The notes under the pieces: generated by a model
Told to the model about the DNA's origin: nothing
What the model saw: the letters and a program-made list of their open reading frames with translations, nothing else
Database searches by the model: none
Assembly: GCA_010094025.1 (NCBI GenBank)
Contig: ML991795.1
Location: 284,564 to 348,563 of the forward strand
Reading direction: 5' to 3'
From: Viridothelium virens
Taxonomy: Eukaryota; Ascomycota; Dothideomycetes; Trypetheliales; Trypetheliaceae
DNA length: 64,000 bases
Program-made: the position numbers and the translations under genes
Shown here: positions 53,399 to 64,000 of the stretch, in pieces
Position numbering within the stretch: the first letter of the stretch is position 1
How the letters are laid out: each line of letters opens with the position of its first letter

Positions 53399-54548
53399 AT
53401 GGTGAAGATTGTAGGAAACGAAGTCGGGCCTCTCGGCTATGGTCTCATGCGTATGCCTCCAATTCCTTCCACCTACCTTTGTCTTCGTCTCCATGATTCG
53501 CCATTGACACTTAATCATCTACAGGTCTTACATGGAGCGTGACACCTGCGTCCAAGACGCAATCCCTCGGAGCGATGAAAACTGCCCTCGACAAAGGCTG
53601 CTCCTTCTGGAACGGCGGCACATTCTACGGCACCCCAGAATACAACTCCCTGCACCTCCTCAACGAATACTTCACCCAATACCCCTCTGACGCCGACAAG
53701 GTTGTTCTCAGCATCAAAGGCGGCATGAATGCTGCCACACGCCAACCGGATGGTAGTCGTGAGGGAGTGCGCCAAAGCATCGACGAGTCCCTGCGCGTAC
53801 TCGACGGCAAGAAGAAGCTTGACATCTTTGAGTGTGCACGCGTTGATTCTAAGGTGCCAGTTGAGGTGACTATTCGGGCCGCAGCGGAGTATATAAAGGA
53901 GGGGAAGCTCGGGGGTATTGCGTTGAGCGAGTGCAGTGCGGATACTATTCGACGGGCGGCCAAGGTGCATCCGATTGCATGTGTGGAGGTCGAGTACAGC
54001 TTGTGGGCAACTGAGATAGAGGAGAATGGAGTGGCGCAAGCGTGTAAGGAAAATAACATTCCGATCGTGGCATATTCACCTCTCGGGCGTGGATTCTTGG
54101 TAAGTGGAGTGACGAGAATGATTTGAACCTGACAGTGGCTGATGTGATGTTTGCGTGGCGATAGACCGGCCAAATCAAGACTCCGAATGACATTCCGGAA
54201 GATGACATGCGTCGTCACATGCCCCGCTTCCAGCCAGATGTCTTCGATGAGAACTTGAAGCTTGTCCACGAAATCACCGCCATCGCAGACAAGAAAGGCT
54301 GTAAACCGAGTCAGATGGCTTTGGCTTGGATCTTCAAGACCAGTGGCCGAGGTGGAATGCCGGAGATTATTCCAATCCCTGGAGCTAGAGTTGAGGAACG
54401 GGTGTTGGAGAACACGACACTGGTCAGTTTGACAGATTCCGAGTTTGATGAGCTCAATGCGGTAATCAAGAGGATTCCCGTGGTGGGAGGCAGATATCCA
54501 GAGGCATTCTCCCACATGAACTTTGGTGACAGTCCTCCGGAAAAATAG
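53399..54548 (+). CDS. Aldo-keto reductase, pyridoxal reductase (Plr1)-like, 336 aa
   Basis: Exons 53399-53450, 53525-54099 and 54165-54548 join in frame to 336 aa. The N terminus is MVKIVGNEVGPLGYGLM. The active-site region reads CSFWNGGTFYGTPEYNSLHL with the catalytic Tyr in FYG and Lys in VVLSIKGGMN. The NADPH-binding end has IPIPGARVEERVLENT, and the helix CVEVEYSLWATEIEENGV is typical. S. pombe Plr1 reduces pyridoxal to pyridoxine; the high similarity in pattern to filamentous-fungal Plr1 homologues supports the same broad role, cytosolic and NADPH-dependent. The gene is intact. Confidence 0.85.
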
Positions 54549-55187
54549 TTCAGCTGTTACCTAGCATACATCAGAGTAGCGAGAGAGGGACTATAGAGTC
54601 GAGGTAGAAATGTATCGAATTTGACGCGCCTGTCATGGATCCATTGCAGATCTCGCGTTCCTGAAATGTGTTTTGTCAGCCATCAATCTGAGATTGGGTT
54701 CTGCGAAGGTATCGTCAAGGTATCGTAGTCAGATCAAGTGTAGTTTTGAGAAGTCGTCCTATGGCCCAGAAGACCATCCGTATTGCAGAATTCATTTGTG
54801 CATCATTGAAGCTGTTGTGTGAAACATGGTTCATGCTTACCGGGGGGTTCTCCGATGGTTGTTACCCAGAAGCCAAGTTGCTTGCATTTGGTGACATTTT
54901 TCGGCTCGAAGTAGTGAGAGACCTGTTCGGTTACAGAAACTGCTTGCCATGATATCGAGGATTGGAACGGAAATTTTGAAGACGTGCGCAAGACTTTGAC
55001 AGAGAGAGTGGTTATCTAAGGGAGCTGGGCGACACACGCTAGAGCAAGGTAACCATCGTAAGCCCTAACCTGAGCTCGCCGACTTGCAACCGCGTTCTCG
55101 ACACTGCTCACTCATTGCACACGCCGACACAGACGTCCTCATCTACTTTGCTGCTACCCTCTTGGCCCTCGTCCGCAGTTTCTCATC
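54549..55187. other. Intergenic, no gene seen
   Basis: A short direct repeat AAGGTATCGT occurs at about 54707 and 54718. CT-rich sequence near 55090-55180 belongs to the leader of the next gene. Confidence 0.5.
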
Positions 55188-56716
55188 ATGGCCGACTCGC
55201 CGGGCTCTCCTCTTTCTTCCATTGCCTCCGACGAGTTCGCAGAAGACGTCAAAACCGAAGACCGCAGCGTCAGCGTCGATACCTACGTTGATCACGACGT
55301 CGATGCATCCATCGAACGTCCCAAGAAGAAGCGGCGCACTGCTAGAGGCGAAGAGTCGATTCTCGAAGAACCGCGCGAACCCTCTCCACCCGATACCGAC
55401 GTCTCATCCGATACTGACGGTTCCGTTCCTGGCTCCCCTGCGCTAGGTGTACATCAGGACGAGGAAGCCATGGGCGCAGAGCAAATCACTGTTTGCAAGT
55501 GGGACGGATGCGATGCCGGCGACCTCAAGAACATGGACAACCTAGTGCAACATATTCATGACTCGCATATTGGAGCCAAAAGGCAGCGATACAGCTGCGA
55601 ATGGGGAGACTGCGCAAGAAAGGGAACGGCACATGCGAGCGGATACGCGCTGCGCGCGCACATGAGAAGCCACACGAGAGAAAAGCCCTTCTACTGTCTC
55701 CTACCTGGTAAGTCCATCCACCCAGTCTCAAATCCTCTACTCTCTCCTCTCCCTAACCGCCACCCTCAGAATGCGATCGCTCCTTCACCCGCTCCGACGC
55801 CCTCGCCAAACACATGCGCACCGTCCACGAAACCGAGCCCCCCCGACCCTCCGACCCCATCCCCAAACACCACCCCTCGCACCCCTCGCACTCCCTCCCC
55901 CCCGGCACCACCTCAACCCCCACCTCCTCCAGCACGAAGCCCACCCGCCTGCGCCTCGTCCTAAACAACAACCACAACCAGCAATCCAGCTCGTCCGGCA
56001 GCGGCGGCGGTGGCCCACCCACGAAACGCGAATCCCTCCCCCCGACCCCCACCAGCGCCGCCGCCGCCTCCGGCCCCACCACCCTCTCCACGCACGACGC
56101 GGCGCGCGACCCCGACGAAGAAGACCCCTCCGACCCGAACAACATCGCGTACCTGCCCGGGTTCCATCCACTAACGGGCCAGGCGGGGTATATGATCCAC
56201 TGGCCTGCGGACATCCAGTTTTCGGAGCACGAGAAGCAGATGCGGGCGGATCAGCTGCGGCAGGTGCTGCGGCGGCAGTTGGAGTGGGCGGAGCGCGAGC
56301 GCGAGGCGTTGAGGCAGGAGTGTGAGGGTTTGGAACGGGTGGTCAGGGAGGAGTGGGTGGGGAAGGAGGGGGTGTTGGAGAATGTGATGGAGGTGGAGGG
56401 GGAGGTTGCGGTGGAATTGGGGGAGAAGAGGAGGCGGGGGAAGGGTGCGGGGGGGGGAGATGGAGGAGGGGATGAAGAGGTGGGGAGGGCGATGAGGGAG
56501 AGTCTGAGGAGGTATGAGATGAGGGATGGGGATGGGAAGGTTGTGGATGAGGAGCTGTGGTGGAGGAGGAAGGCCAACGGGGCGTTGGCGGGGAAAGATG
56601 CTGGCGACGCGCCTCATACGTCCGATCCGACGCTCATGGCTGCGAAGGAGCTGTTGGAGATGAGTGCAGGAAAGGGGCAGGATGAGAAGATGGGAGGCAC
56701 ACAGTTGGCTGCATAG
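55188..56716 (+). CDS. GLI-type C2H2 zinc-finger protein, 488 aa (possibly the INO80 subunit Iec1 type)
   Basis: Exons 55188-55707 and 55770-56716; the 62-nt intron splits the last finger and the join restores ECDRSFTRSDALAKHM. Three fingers are visible: CKWDGCDAGDL...H..DSH, CEWGDCARKG...HMRSHTREKPF, and the split C-x4-C type finger ending HMRTVH. This spacing is that of GLI/YY1-type proteins and of the S. pombe INO80-complex subunit Iec1, which is my best guess. The N terminus is acidic with a KKKRRT nuclear-localisation signal. The C-terminal half has a conserved-looking NNIAYLPGFHPLTGQAGYMI and then a long charged helix. It should be nuclear. The second exon is extremely GC-rich and generates Arg-rich shadow frames. 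Confidence 0.75.
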
Positions 56717-57330
56717 GTTTTTTCCGTTGACTGCGCGTGACCGTGCTGGTATGGTCTTTTTGGGGATTCGATTTCTACCTGAGGATAAGGTGTATCACTT
56801 GTGTGACCAGGCTATCTGGATAAAGTCAACTTCTATGTTTGTATGAAAAGGACTAGTATGTCTTGACAAAGGAGAGAATGACCAGTACCCCTCGAACCAA
56901 GTCTTAGCGGGATCTGATCTATTACGACAGCCAAACCGACGACTTCACAAAGGCATGGCATCCCTCGCAAAGGAATCTGGATGGCTTGTGAACGACCAAG
57001 GAGTCTGCAATGGCCCCAAGGACTGTGTCCGTAATTTCCTGAAAGCCAAAGACAAAACGGTCCAGATGAAGGCATACAAAAGAGATCATGGGCAAAACAA
57101 AGTGAAGAACATGCAAAGGACGTGAGGAAGGTGGGTCGCCAATTTTGACAATTGATCTTGAGCCCCCATCTCAGATTTGGACTAGAAATCTAGCATTGCC
57201 AAGACACCGGGCGCCCTGCTGATGTTCAAAGTACGATATATCCATTCTTATATACCCTTGCGACCGGCCAGCGGAGAACAGACTACCACGAACGTCCACC
57301 AAGGTAGTATCTTCCCTCAACGACTATTCC
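56717..57330. other. Tail-to-tail spacer
   Basis: Between convergent genes. Nothing recognised, but a further 3' exon of the minus-strand gene may lie here (see next feature). Confidence 0.4.
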
Positions 57331-59079
57331 TTATTGAGTAGAATCATTCAAAGACATACTTACGGCTTCGATAACCTTCCATTCCTCCTCGGCCATCTCC
57401 TTGTCTTCAAGTTCTGGATCCTTTGCGTCTTTAAGCAGTCCATCATATCTAGTGCCGCTGCCACTTCTCGCCCGGTTTCGCCCTCGAGGTCTGCTTCTGT
57501 TGCGTCTGCCTTCGTTCGTCAAAGTCCTTTCGGTATGATCCGAGCTTGATAGTTCATTTTGATCAATCTGTTCGCATTCATTCTCACTACCCGTTGGCCG
57601 CGTGTGCGGTTCAAATCGAGTCATGCTGCATGTGCGATTACTAGGAGTGCCATGGTTCGCCGAGCGGAGGCTTGGTCCAGTGCTCAGCTTAGTTTCTTGG
57701 TCCATGTTTTCCTGCTGGGTTGGATTATTTCCAAGACGAGTCGTACTACGAGATCGATCACGAGCCATGGTATCCCCGGTCGAGCTCACATTCAGTTCTT
57801 CAGTCCGCCTCTTTTCCTCATTGCTGGTGATCGCTTGATCCGTAAGGGAGTTGCGGTGGAGCCCAGTACACGCCCGGTTCTCAGCTCCTACACTCTCCGC
57901 TTTATTCAACACGGCGCATTCAACGCTTCCGTCTCTCACAAGATTGTTGGGTGCAGTGACAGGACACTCTTCCATCAGACATGAGCGAGGTTTCCGTCCA
58001 TCTCCACGGAGTTCCACTGTTTTGCTCTTCGGGCCAAGATCCGTCGCCACCATCTTTGGTCCCCTATGCCTACTTCGACGAAATATGACTTCCGTTGCCA
58101 CACCTTGCTCGATAGGTGTCTCTATAACAGTAGACGGTGTGTCTACAGTTATATCTAAACTTTGATCGGCCGTAAACGTAGATGGAGGGCATGTAGACAG
58201 AGACGATGATGATACACCATGGATTGCATCCATGTGTAGCCCTTCCTGTGTTTCCGTAGCAGTGCTCGAAGGCTCATCTGATACTGAACAGATTCGGGAT
58301 TCGAGTGTAGGAGCTACTGGTGGTGGTGTGTACGCTTTATACCTCTGAATAGGCGGTGTGAGAGGTCGCCACGGAGAGATAGGAGGGCCTGGAAGGAGTG
58401 AAGGAGGATGGTGGGAAAGACGTCGGGTCTCAATAATTTGCAGAGTATCTTGGCGGATAGAGGATGCGTCCATAGGTCCGGGCGCACTATGTGTTCTGGG
58501 TCTAGTCGAAGATCGGCTGCATTCTCCTCCTGCTAGCATCGAGTATGAACTCTGCGTTCCGGCAAAGTCCGAGGAATTCAGGGGTGTCCAAGCGGTGAAA
58601 GTCGATGCATCTTTTGGTTGGTAAGCTGGGGACGCGTAGTGTGGGGTTAAATGAGTAGGAGAAGGGGATCGTGATCGTTGCTGCAAAGATGCAAGCGTTT
58701 CTGGTGGAAGATGGTGGGCCGATAAGGAGGTAGACTTGGGTCGATTCGCACTACTATGATCTCGAATCCAGAGCTCATTGGTGAGTGTTTCTTGTGGGCC
58801 TGGGCCGGACCGAGAGTGTTCATGCCGTGAAGATTCTTTGGGCTCGGCAATGGATGGGGCACAGTCTCCTTTCTGTAATGTCTCTGAAGAGTAAGCCAAT
58901 ATTTGGTCTGGTGAGTATGGATATCTGGATACGGGGCGCTGGTCTTCATGCTGTTGTAAACTGTGCGAGAGAATGGGAGTGGTTAAAGCAGCTATGTCGT
59001 CAGCGTAATCATTCCCTTTCTTCGTCCTTTCAGAAACATGAGAAGCAAGTTTATGGACGAAATATTCGACTTTAATCAT
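57331..59079 (-). CDS. Hypothetical, mostly disordered protein, 582 aa or longer
   Basis: A long uninterrupted frame from ATG 59079. The N-terminal 25 residues (MIKVEYFVHKLASHVSERTK) look ordered; the rest is Ser/Pro/Thr/Arg-rich and low in hydrophobics, with an SRPRGRNRARSGSGTRYDG basic patch and an acidic end DPELEDKEMAEEEWKVIEA. No domain is recognised. The sequence GCC-GTAAGTATG directly after WKVIEA is a strong splice donor, so the final residues VSMSLNDSTQ may be intronic and a further exon may follow downstream. The length of the frame and lack of a better frame on the other strand support a real gene. Function unknown. Confidence 0.55.
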   Translation of the reverse strand: MIKVEYFVHKLASHVSERTKKGNDYADDIAALTTPILSHSLQQHEDQRPVSRYPYSPDQILAYSSETLQKGDCAPSIAEPKESSRHEHSRSGPGPQETLTNELWIRDHSSANRPKSTSLSAHHLPPETLASLQQRSRSPSPTHLTPHYASPAYQPKDASTFTAWTPLNSSDFAGTQSSYSMLAGGECSRSSTRPRTHSAPGPMDASSIRQDTLQIIETRRLSHHPPSLLPGPPISPWRPLTPPIQRYKAYTPPPVAPTLESRICSVSDEPSSTATETQEGLHMDAIHGVSSSSLSTCPPSTFTADQSLDITVDTPSTVIETPIEQGVATEVIFRRSRHRGPKMVATDLGPKSKTVELRGDGRKPRSCLMEECPVTAPNNLVRDGSVECAVLNKAESVGAENRACTGLHRNSLTDQAITSNEEKRRTEELNVSSTGDTMARDRSRSTTRLGNNPTQQENMDQETKLSTGPSLRSANHGTPSNRTCSMTRFEPHTRPTGSENECEQIDQNELSSSDHTERTLTNEGRRNRSRPRGRNRARSGSGTRYDGLLKDAKDPELEDKEMAEEEWKVIEAVSMSLNDSTQ

Positions 59080-60426
59080 TTCAAATATGCTTGAGCAGGC
59101 CGCTCCTGTCTGGGCAAGACAATGGTATACAGGTAATCGAGATAAAGATTCTGTCGGCGGGGGGAGGCTTTTCAGAGAAGAGGCTACGAGAAAAAAAAAG
59201 GAAGCAACGCAGTCATCCGGATATCAACGAGAAAATGTTGGCAGCATTTGATCTCATTCTTCGAGAACAAGCCGCCACATAGGACTTAAACCGTGCCACT
59301 TGCGAGAAGAAGTCTAGTGCTCAAAACATAACCTGAAGTCTCGGCAAGACTGATTGGCGAAAATTTACCCGTAGGCTGAGTATGGACGCCTGATGAGTAG
59401 TGTCTTGTCGAGGCTAAGGTTTCAAGAATCCAAAGGCCTCGCAATTTCCAAATGCATGGTTTCAGAGTCCACCACTTTCCGTCTTTGCTCTGGGCTATTG
59501 ACGCTTAGTAGATGAACCTTGAAGATAGATTGCTCGGGTCATCAATCCCCATTTGAACGTGACGTAGATGGTGCCGTGGCCAATGATCAGCGGATACATT
59601 GCTAGCCGCGAGCTTGTCAAGCGTAAGCACGCCCGTAGACCAGTGGAGGGTGAAGACATGAGGCGCAGAAAATTCGTCCGCGTCAATGCACGGCGCAGCA
59701 TGTACACACGAACCAAGCCTTGTCGATTGAATTCACAACTAAGTCTGTACCAGTCTTGAAACTCTTTGTTTAATTCAAGGCAGACATAAGATTCGACTCA
59801 GCTATGCTGTGTTACTTGAAGAGGAGAGCGTCGGAAGTGGTGGTGGCTTGGCTCAGACGATGTTCTCTGAGCCCGCAAATAATCAGCCCAGGATGTCGAA
59901 TCTGACTAATCATTCTCATCGGTCTTTACATTGCGGAGTACGGAGATACGCTGTGGGATGAGAAGACAGGAAGGGGCAGTCCAACCGATAAGAAAGGGTA
60001 AGTGCGGCGTCACCTGACCCTTTCCTAGCTTCCCTCCTAGCTGCACGTGCGTGGCGTAGGTAGAACACTCAGATATATCCTCGCTGAAATCAATTCAGTT
60101 GGTGTCAATCCTTGCTCACTGTAGATCTGTATCTCAATGCCATCTAGGCGGTCTCGAATTGGAGATATCGGCCTCATCCGACCTGGAGTAGGCACCGACT
60201 CTACCCCAACCAGTATGGAGACTCTCCTTCGGGCACCGATCGGGAGACAGAACATCCTTTGGCGTCGGTGATCTGGATAAGAGGCTCTCAAGCGCATGAC
60301 AGTACACTAGGCGTCAACATCCGGGATGTCTCTTGAAAAGGACGATCATGATGGGGACATATACCACTGCTGTGGAGTCAACTGGTAATCCCCCAGACTA
60401 CGCGACCTCTACGTCGAATTCCTCCA
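59080..60426. other. Intergenic, no gene seen
   Basis: Small frames (59091-59282, 60037-60297) have no recognisable features. It should contain the promoters of the disordered-protein gene and of the second O-methyltransferase. Confidence 0.45.
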
Positions 60427-61923
60427 ATGTCTCTTGAACAGTCAGCTAGTAAATCTGAAGCGACATTCCCTCTCGAAGAGCTGAGCTGGCAGATCACGAA
60501 GAATGCCAGTATCGTGAGTCAGTACCTGGGAGCCAACAATAAGCCGCAGCCCTCGTTCACCACCAACGGACCAAGTACGGTCATTCCGGCCGGTGCACCC
60601 CATGGAATCCAGCAAGCGCGGCAGAATCTCATTGCAGCATCTCTTGAGATTTTGCAACTTGCAATTGGGCCCAGCGAGTTCTTGCCAAACCTCGCTACCG
60701 GTGTAAGACTTGAGCTTTCCTCCACTCTATAGCTGCAGTAAGGTGTACTCATGATCTCAAGTTTCAATACATCTCCTGCATGTCCTGGCTCTGCCAGTAT
60801 GACATCTTCCATCTTGTACCTCTAGACGGAGCCATTAGTTATGCAGACCTTGCTGCTAAAACCGGTGTCCCTGAGCAGCGCCTCAAGAGCATCGTCCGCA
60901 TGGCCATCACCAATACACTATTCCGCGAGCAGCCGGACGGCAAACACATCAGCCACTCAGCGACATCAGTGCTTCTGGCATGCAATGCTGATGTGTATGC
61001 CTACGCCACCTACATGTGTAGTAAGTCGGCGCCGATGGCTATGCACATGTCAGAAGCCCATCACAAGTGGGGGCCTGCCAGTATGCGCACCCATGAGACA
61101 GCATACAATATCGCCTTCGATACGGATCTTCCCTTCTTCGAACACATCTCACGGGACGAGGCCAAGACGAGCGAATTTGCGAGGTACATGCGGAATGTGA
61201 GGAGTAGCGAAGGTGTTGCCCTCGAACATCTCGTAGCTGGCTTCACGTGGAAGGATCTCTGCGATGGTGGAGTAATCGTTGATGTGAGCGCCCCAAGTCC
61301 TCATAGGTCATGTCAGAGATGAACACATTGGCTAATTTCTCCTCGCTGTCCAGGTCGGAGGATCGACCGGTAGCGCTTCTATAGCGCTGGCCAAGGAGTT
61401 CCCCCATCTCACCTTTGTAGTACAGGATTCTCCCGCCAATTCAGATAGCGGTCGTAAAGCAGCAATGGAATCGCTGCCTGCTGATGTCGTATCTCGCCTC
61501 ACCTTCCAGGGCCACGACTTCACCCAGCCGCAGCCGGTGCCAGGCGCCGACGTATATCTTCTTAGGATGATCCTGCACGATTGGCCTGATGACGAAGCCA
61601 TTAAAATCCTCAGACACATCGTCGCGGTGATGGACGAGAAAAAGTCACGGTTACTCATCATGGATACAGTGCTACCAAAGCCAGGATCAGTGCCTGTCTC
61701 TATCGAGCGCATTGTCCGGGTCAGAGACTTAACGATGATGCAGGCATTCAATAGCAAGGAAAGAGATCTGGATGACTGGACAGATCTGCTTGGTGCTGCC
61801 GACCCAAGATTGCAGTTGGTTCGCGTCGTACAACCGTTTGGCAGTGCGATGTCAATTTTGGAGGTAGCATTGGGTCTTATGGGCACTGAAAAGAGTAAGA
61901 CCGCAAGCAGCGAGCCAACATGA
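60427..61923 (+). CDS. SAM-dependent O-methyltransferase, 455 aa, three exons
   Basis: Exons 60427-60702, 60762-61283 and 61354-61923 join in frame to 455 aa. The first join gives NLATGFQYISCMSWLCQYDI, as expected for fungal OMTs. The N-terminal dimerisation domain includes LVPLDGAISYADLAAKTGV. The SAM loop is split by intron 2 (GGVIVD / VGGSTGSASIALAKEFP). The catalytic block is YLLRMILHDWPDDEAIKILR with His in HDW, then MDTVLPKPG. It belongs to the same broad family as the gene at 32571 but is not a recent copy, as the sequences differ throughout. Such enzymes methylate phenolic hydroxyls of aromatic polyketides; no polyketide synthase is in this window. Confidence 0.85.
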
Positions 61924-62619
61924 TTTTATGGTTTTTGGGAGCTCCCAAATTACTTCAATGTTTTCTGTGCATTGCCCGCTTCTATTCTACAGAACCCTGT
62001 TCTAGGATTTCATTAGAGCTTCCTCAAAATAGCTTTGGCATGAGCTACACATCTAGCTGTGTCTTCAAGAGATTTTAAATACAGTATGTCTCTAGAGCGT
62101 CAAGAGTAGTCAGGAGTATATAAATACTTGGGAGCAAGCTTTTCAAGCGTTTCGGCCCGCATCCCCGGTTCTCGAAGTGCGACCTTTGAGTATGTGCACG
62201 AGTGAATGGCGAATAGTCGAGTGGTTGTATATCCGCTGTCATGCTAACGTTACATTCATTCAATTCACATACTTGCCCGACACCATCCGGCGGAAAGACG
62301 TGTTTTCAAGGTACTCACATAAAAAATTTTCTAAGTTAGAAGTTGAGTCGAGTAATACCGAGAAAAGGATGAATACAAATGAGTCTGGTAGCGGTGTAAG
62401 CAGGATAGGGGCAGGTTGTCAGATTAGGGCTTTGGATTTTCGCTTACCGACGAAAGATGCTGCTTTTAAGTTCGGATTTGGAAATCTAAACACCTTGACA
62501 CAGAATATTTGTTCATAGGTGTAGAAATAGCCATGTCCAGCTTCCCATAATAGATAGGAAAAGTACATTCTCGTCAGTTCCTCGCTTTCAATCTCGCATA
62601 TACCCTCAATGTCGTTGTA
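61924..62619. other. Intergenic, no gene seen
   Basis: 3' UTR of the methyltransferase and AT-rich sequence. The frame at 62177-62518 has no recognised content. Confidence 0.45.
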
Positions 62620-63039
62620 TTGAATATGGAAGCCAGTTATCCCCTGAGCACGACGACAAACATCCAACTCTCTGTCGACGCTAGTCCTGAATTTGCAGAC
62701 GTCAAATACCCCCTCAGAAAAAGCACTAAAAAAACGTCTGAGCTACTCACAACCAATCATTCTTTACACTACACGCGCTTCAATGCGGGCTTCCACAGTG
62801 AATGGCAATGATCCAGTTGAACAGGCACCCTAATTGATCTTGAACATAGATCAGATCGTTCTCATCTTCTCACGCTTGGGGCTCTTGGGGTATCACTTGA
62901 TGTGATACAAGATGAATGGGAAATTTACCAGTCCTATCAGATCCCAATCGAACGGATTCATGGAACGTGCCCGATCGATCTGGATCTTACGGATCCGGCC
63001 CTAATTAATAAACGTCTTGGAAAGATGATTATTATGTAG
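62620..63039 (+). pseudogene. Unrecognised protein relic with two in-frame TGA codons
   Basis: One frame runs from 62620 to TAG 63037-63039 with TGA at 62809-62811 and 62818-62820. After the stops it reads TGTLIDLEHRSDRSHLLTLG, ALGVSLDVIQDEWEIYQSYQ and PIERIHGTCPIDLDLTDPAL, which looks like genuine protein. In the next frame SPVIRIAHIGIFEIREPP continues to about 63115. Both stops fit CGA to TGA. I do not recognise the family, and no upstream start is convincing. Confidence 0.35.
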
Positions 63040-64000
63040 ATTCTCCGGTAATAAGGATTGCGCACATAGGTATTTTCGAAATACGAGAACCCCCTGTGAC
63101 TAATGAGGAAATATAGGAGAGGACAAATTCCGATACTAAGACTTTGAGAGCTTCAATCAGACCTGGTTCCATCTGACATGTTTTTTCGGTCTCGGAGAAG
63201 TGAGATGATACTGACTATTCTTTTTCTTGGAAAGTCCGATTGTCCCCGAGTTCATTGAACCCCGAATGCGTAGGAGGCCGAGTGCGCATGGTGTTGAACC
63301 CCGAATGTGCCCGATTGGAGGTAATCTTAAGCCTTGCCTATAACGTTTCAAGTTCGAAAGCATACTATGACATAAATTCTCTTCGATCTCATGTATTTAT
63401 GGAGTGGGTAAAGCATGGAATGGTATTTGATGTCAGTAGCTTTTCCAACAAATACCTCCTACCGGAGAGCACGTATTATTTCAAGGAGCGTAGACTCGTC
63501 GAGCCCAAAATTCTCGAGCTTATAGGCATCCTTCGCCTGTCCCATTCCCTGGGTATCTTAGTGTCGCGACGGCGTCGTGGCGCCGTCTTGTCAAACCGGC
63601 TCGTGAGCTTTCAATTGTCATTGGGGAGTATCCTCTTGGCACCCCAGAGGGTCGGTCCATGTTATCCCTCTCTATAGCAGCGCTCGTAAGCATTAATGAA
63701 TTGAATAAAAATGAATAAAGCTGCATAAGCATGCATAAGCGTGAATCAGACAATAGTTGATTCTTCACTTTGACTCGTCCATACGCGTGTACTAATCCTA
63801 AAACGGTCTAGCTGTGCGCGTTTAAAATTAAAATTCCACATAGCCGATCCAATCTACTTCTTCTTCTCTCTATAAACAGCAGCGGTATATTTTAGCCCTA
63901 GCTTTGTACAAAGCTTGCTAAATTAGGCAAATAAGACCTTTTTGAGTATTAGTTAGCTAATAAATACTACAGATTAGTAACCACCACCACTACTGCTGCC
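63040..64000. other. End of window, no gene supported
   Basis: The frame at 63240-63677 (145 codons) has no recognised family. A CCCGAATG.G repeat (TTGAACCCCGAATG at about 63255 and 63294) occurs twice, and short GAATAAA/GCATAAGC repeats lie near 63700-63745. The last 20 bases begin a trinucleotide-rich tract. Confidence 0.4.

Noticed and set aside
55771-56617. Several long Arg- or Pro-rich frames on both strands
   Set aside because: They arise from the GC-rich second exon of the zinc-finger gene, whose own frame has recognisable fingers and helices.
29920-61923. A complete secondary-metabolite cluster spanning both O-methyltransferases
   Set aside because: No polyketide synthase, NRPS or terpene synthase lies in the window, and housekeeping genes separate the two methyltransferases by 26 kb.
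63240-63677. 145-codon plus-strand frame
   Set aside because: No recognisable domain or homology pattern, and it overlaps short direct repeats.
1-64000. CRISPR arrays, rRNA and tRNA genes
   Set aside because: No spaced identical repeats, no rRNA-like segments and no convincing tRNA with A and B boxes were found by eye; a tRNAscan run would be decisive.

Overview
This window is from a filamentous ascomycete (Pezizomycotina). Introns are about 43-127 nt with GT...AG borders and CTAAY-like branch points, and the genes include a cytosolic seryl-tRNA synthetase, a VARP-like VPS9/ankyrin protein, a pyridoxal reductase-type aldo-keto reductase, fungal O-methyltransferases, plant-cell-wall hydrolases and fungal NLR (STAND) genes. 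Two runs of N (9438-9537 and 42146-42260) fall exactly inside arrays of near-identical ankyrin or TPR units, which suggests the assembler could not resolve them.

Layout. 1-944: end of a probable fungal transcription-factor gene. 2710-3768: F-box pseudogene. 4399-8458: VRL1-like VPS9/ankyrin/PX protein. 8902-12494 (-): NLR with a SesB-type lipase domain, NACHT and ankyrin repeats, with frameshifts in its distal repeats. 13.5-16.0 kb: unrecognised fragments, a relic of a second copy of that NLR's 5' end, and two small inverted-repeat elements. 16.1-28.6 kb: a gene graveyard holding a broken Helo-like STAND gene, a truncated Sec18/NSF copy, an intact F-box gene, a truncated AAA ATPase, Ser/Thr-rich fragments, an intact trypsin-like protease gene and a small membrane protein with a myristoylation-type N terminus. 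29.9-35.0 kb: MFS transporter, O-methyltransferase and alpha/beta hydrolase. 36.1-37.7 kb: seryl-tRNA synthetase. 38.3-43.2 kb: amyloid-signalling locus. 44.2-50.6 kb: sulfatase, GH28 and GH106-like genes. 51.5-61.9 kb: metallo-hydrolase, aldo-keto reductase, C2H2 zinc-finger protein, a disordered protein and a second O-methyltransferase. The last 2 kb holds only an unrecognised relic.

The most interesting region is 38.3-43.2 kb. A SesB-type lipase (-) and an NB-ARC/TPR NLR (+) are transcribed divergently from a 263-bp spacer. The C terminus of the lipase and the N terminus of the NLR carry matching glycine-rich motifs ending in FQGN[YF].G. This is the layout of a fungal amyloid signalling pair, in which the NLR N terminus templates the effector, and it resembles the PP-motif SBP/PNT1 pair described in Chaetomium globosum. 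A third fragment beside it (38344-38602) carries the same N-terminal motif region fused to a last TPR, with the NB-ARC deleted. Both main partners carry inactivating lesions in this assembly.

Decay is a theme of the window. Seven genes or relics have in-frame stops in otherwise continuous frames. The stops in the TPR gene, the Helo-like gene and the first one in the F-box pseudogene are all TAA/TAG where CAA/CAG is the likely ancestor, as expected from RIP. Several others are TGA and fit CGA to TGA better. Housekeeping and enzyme genes in the same window are intact.
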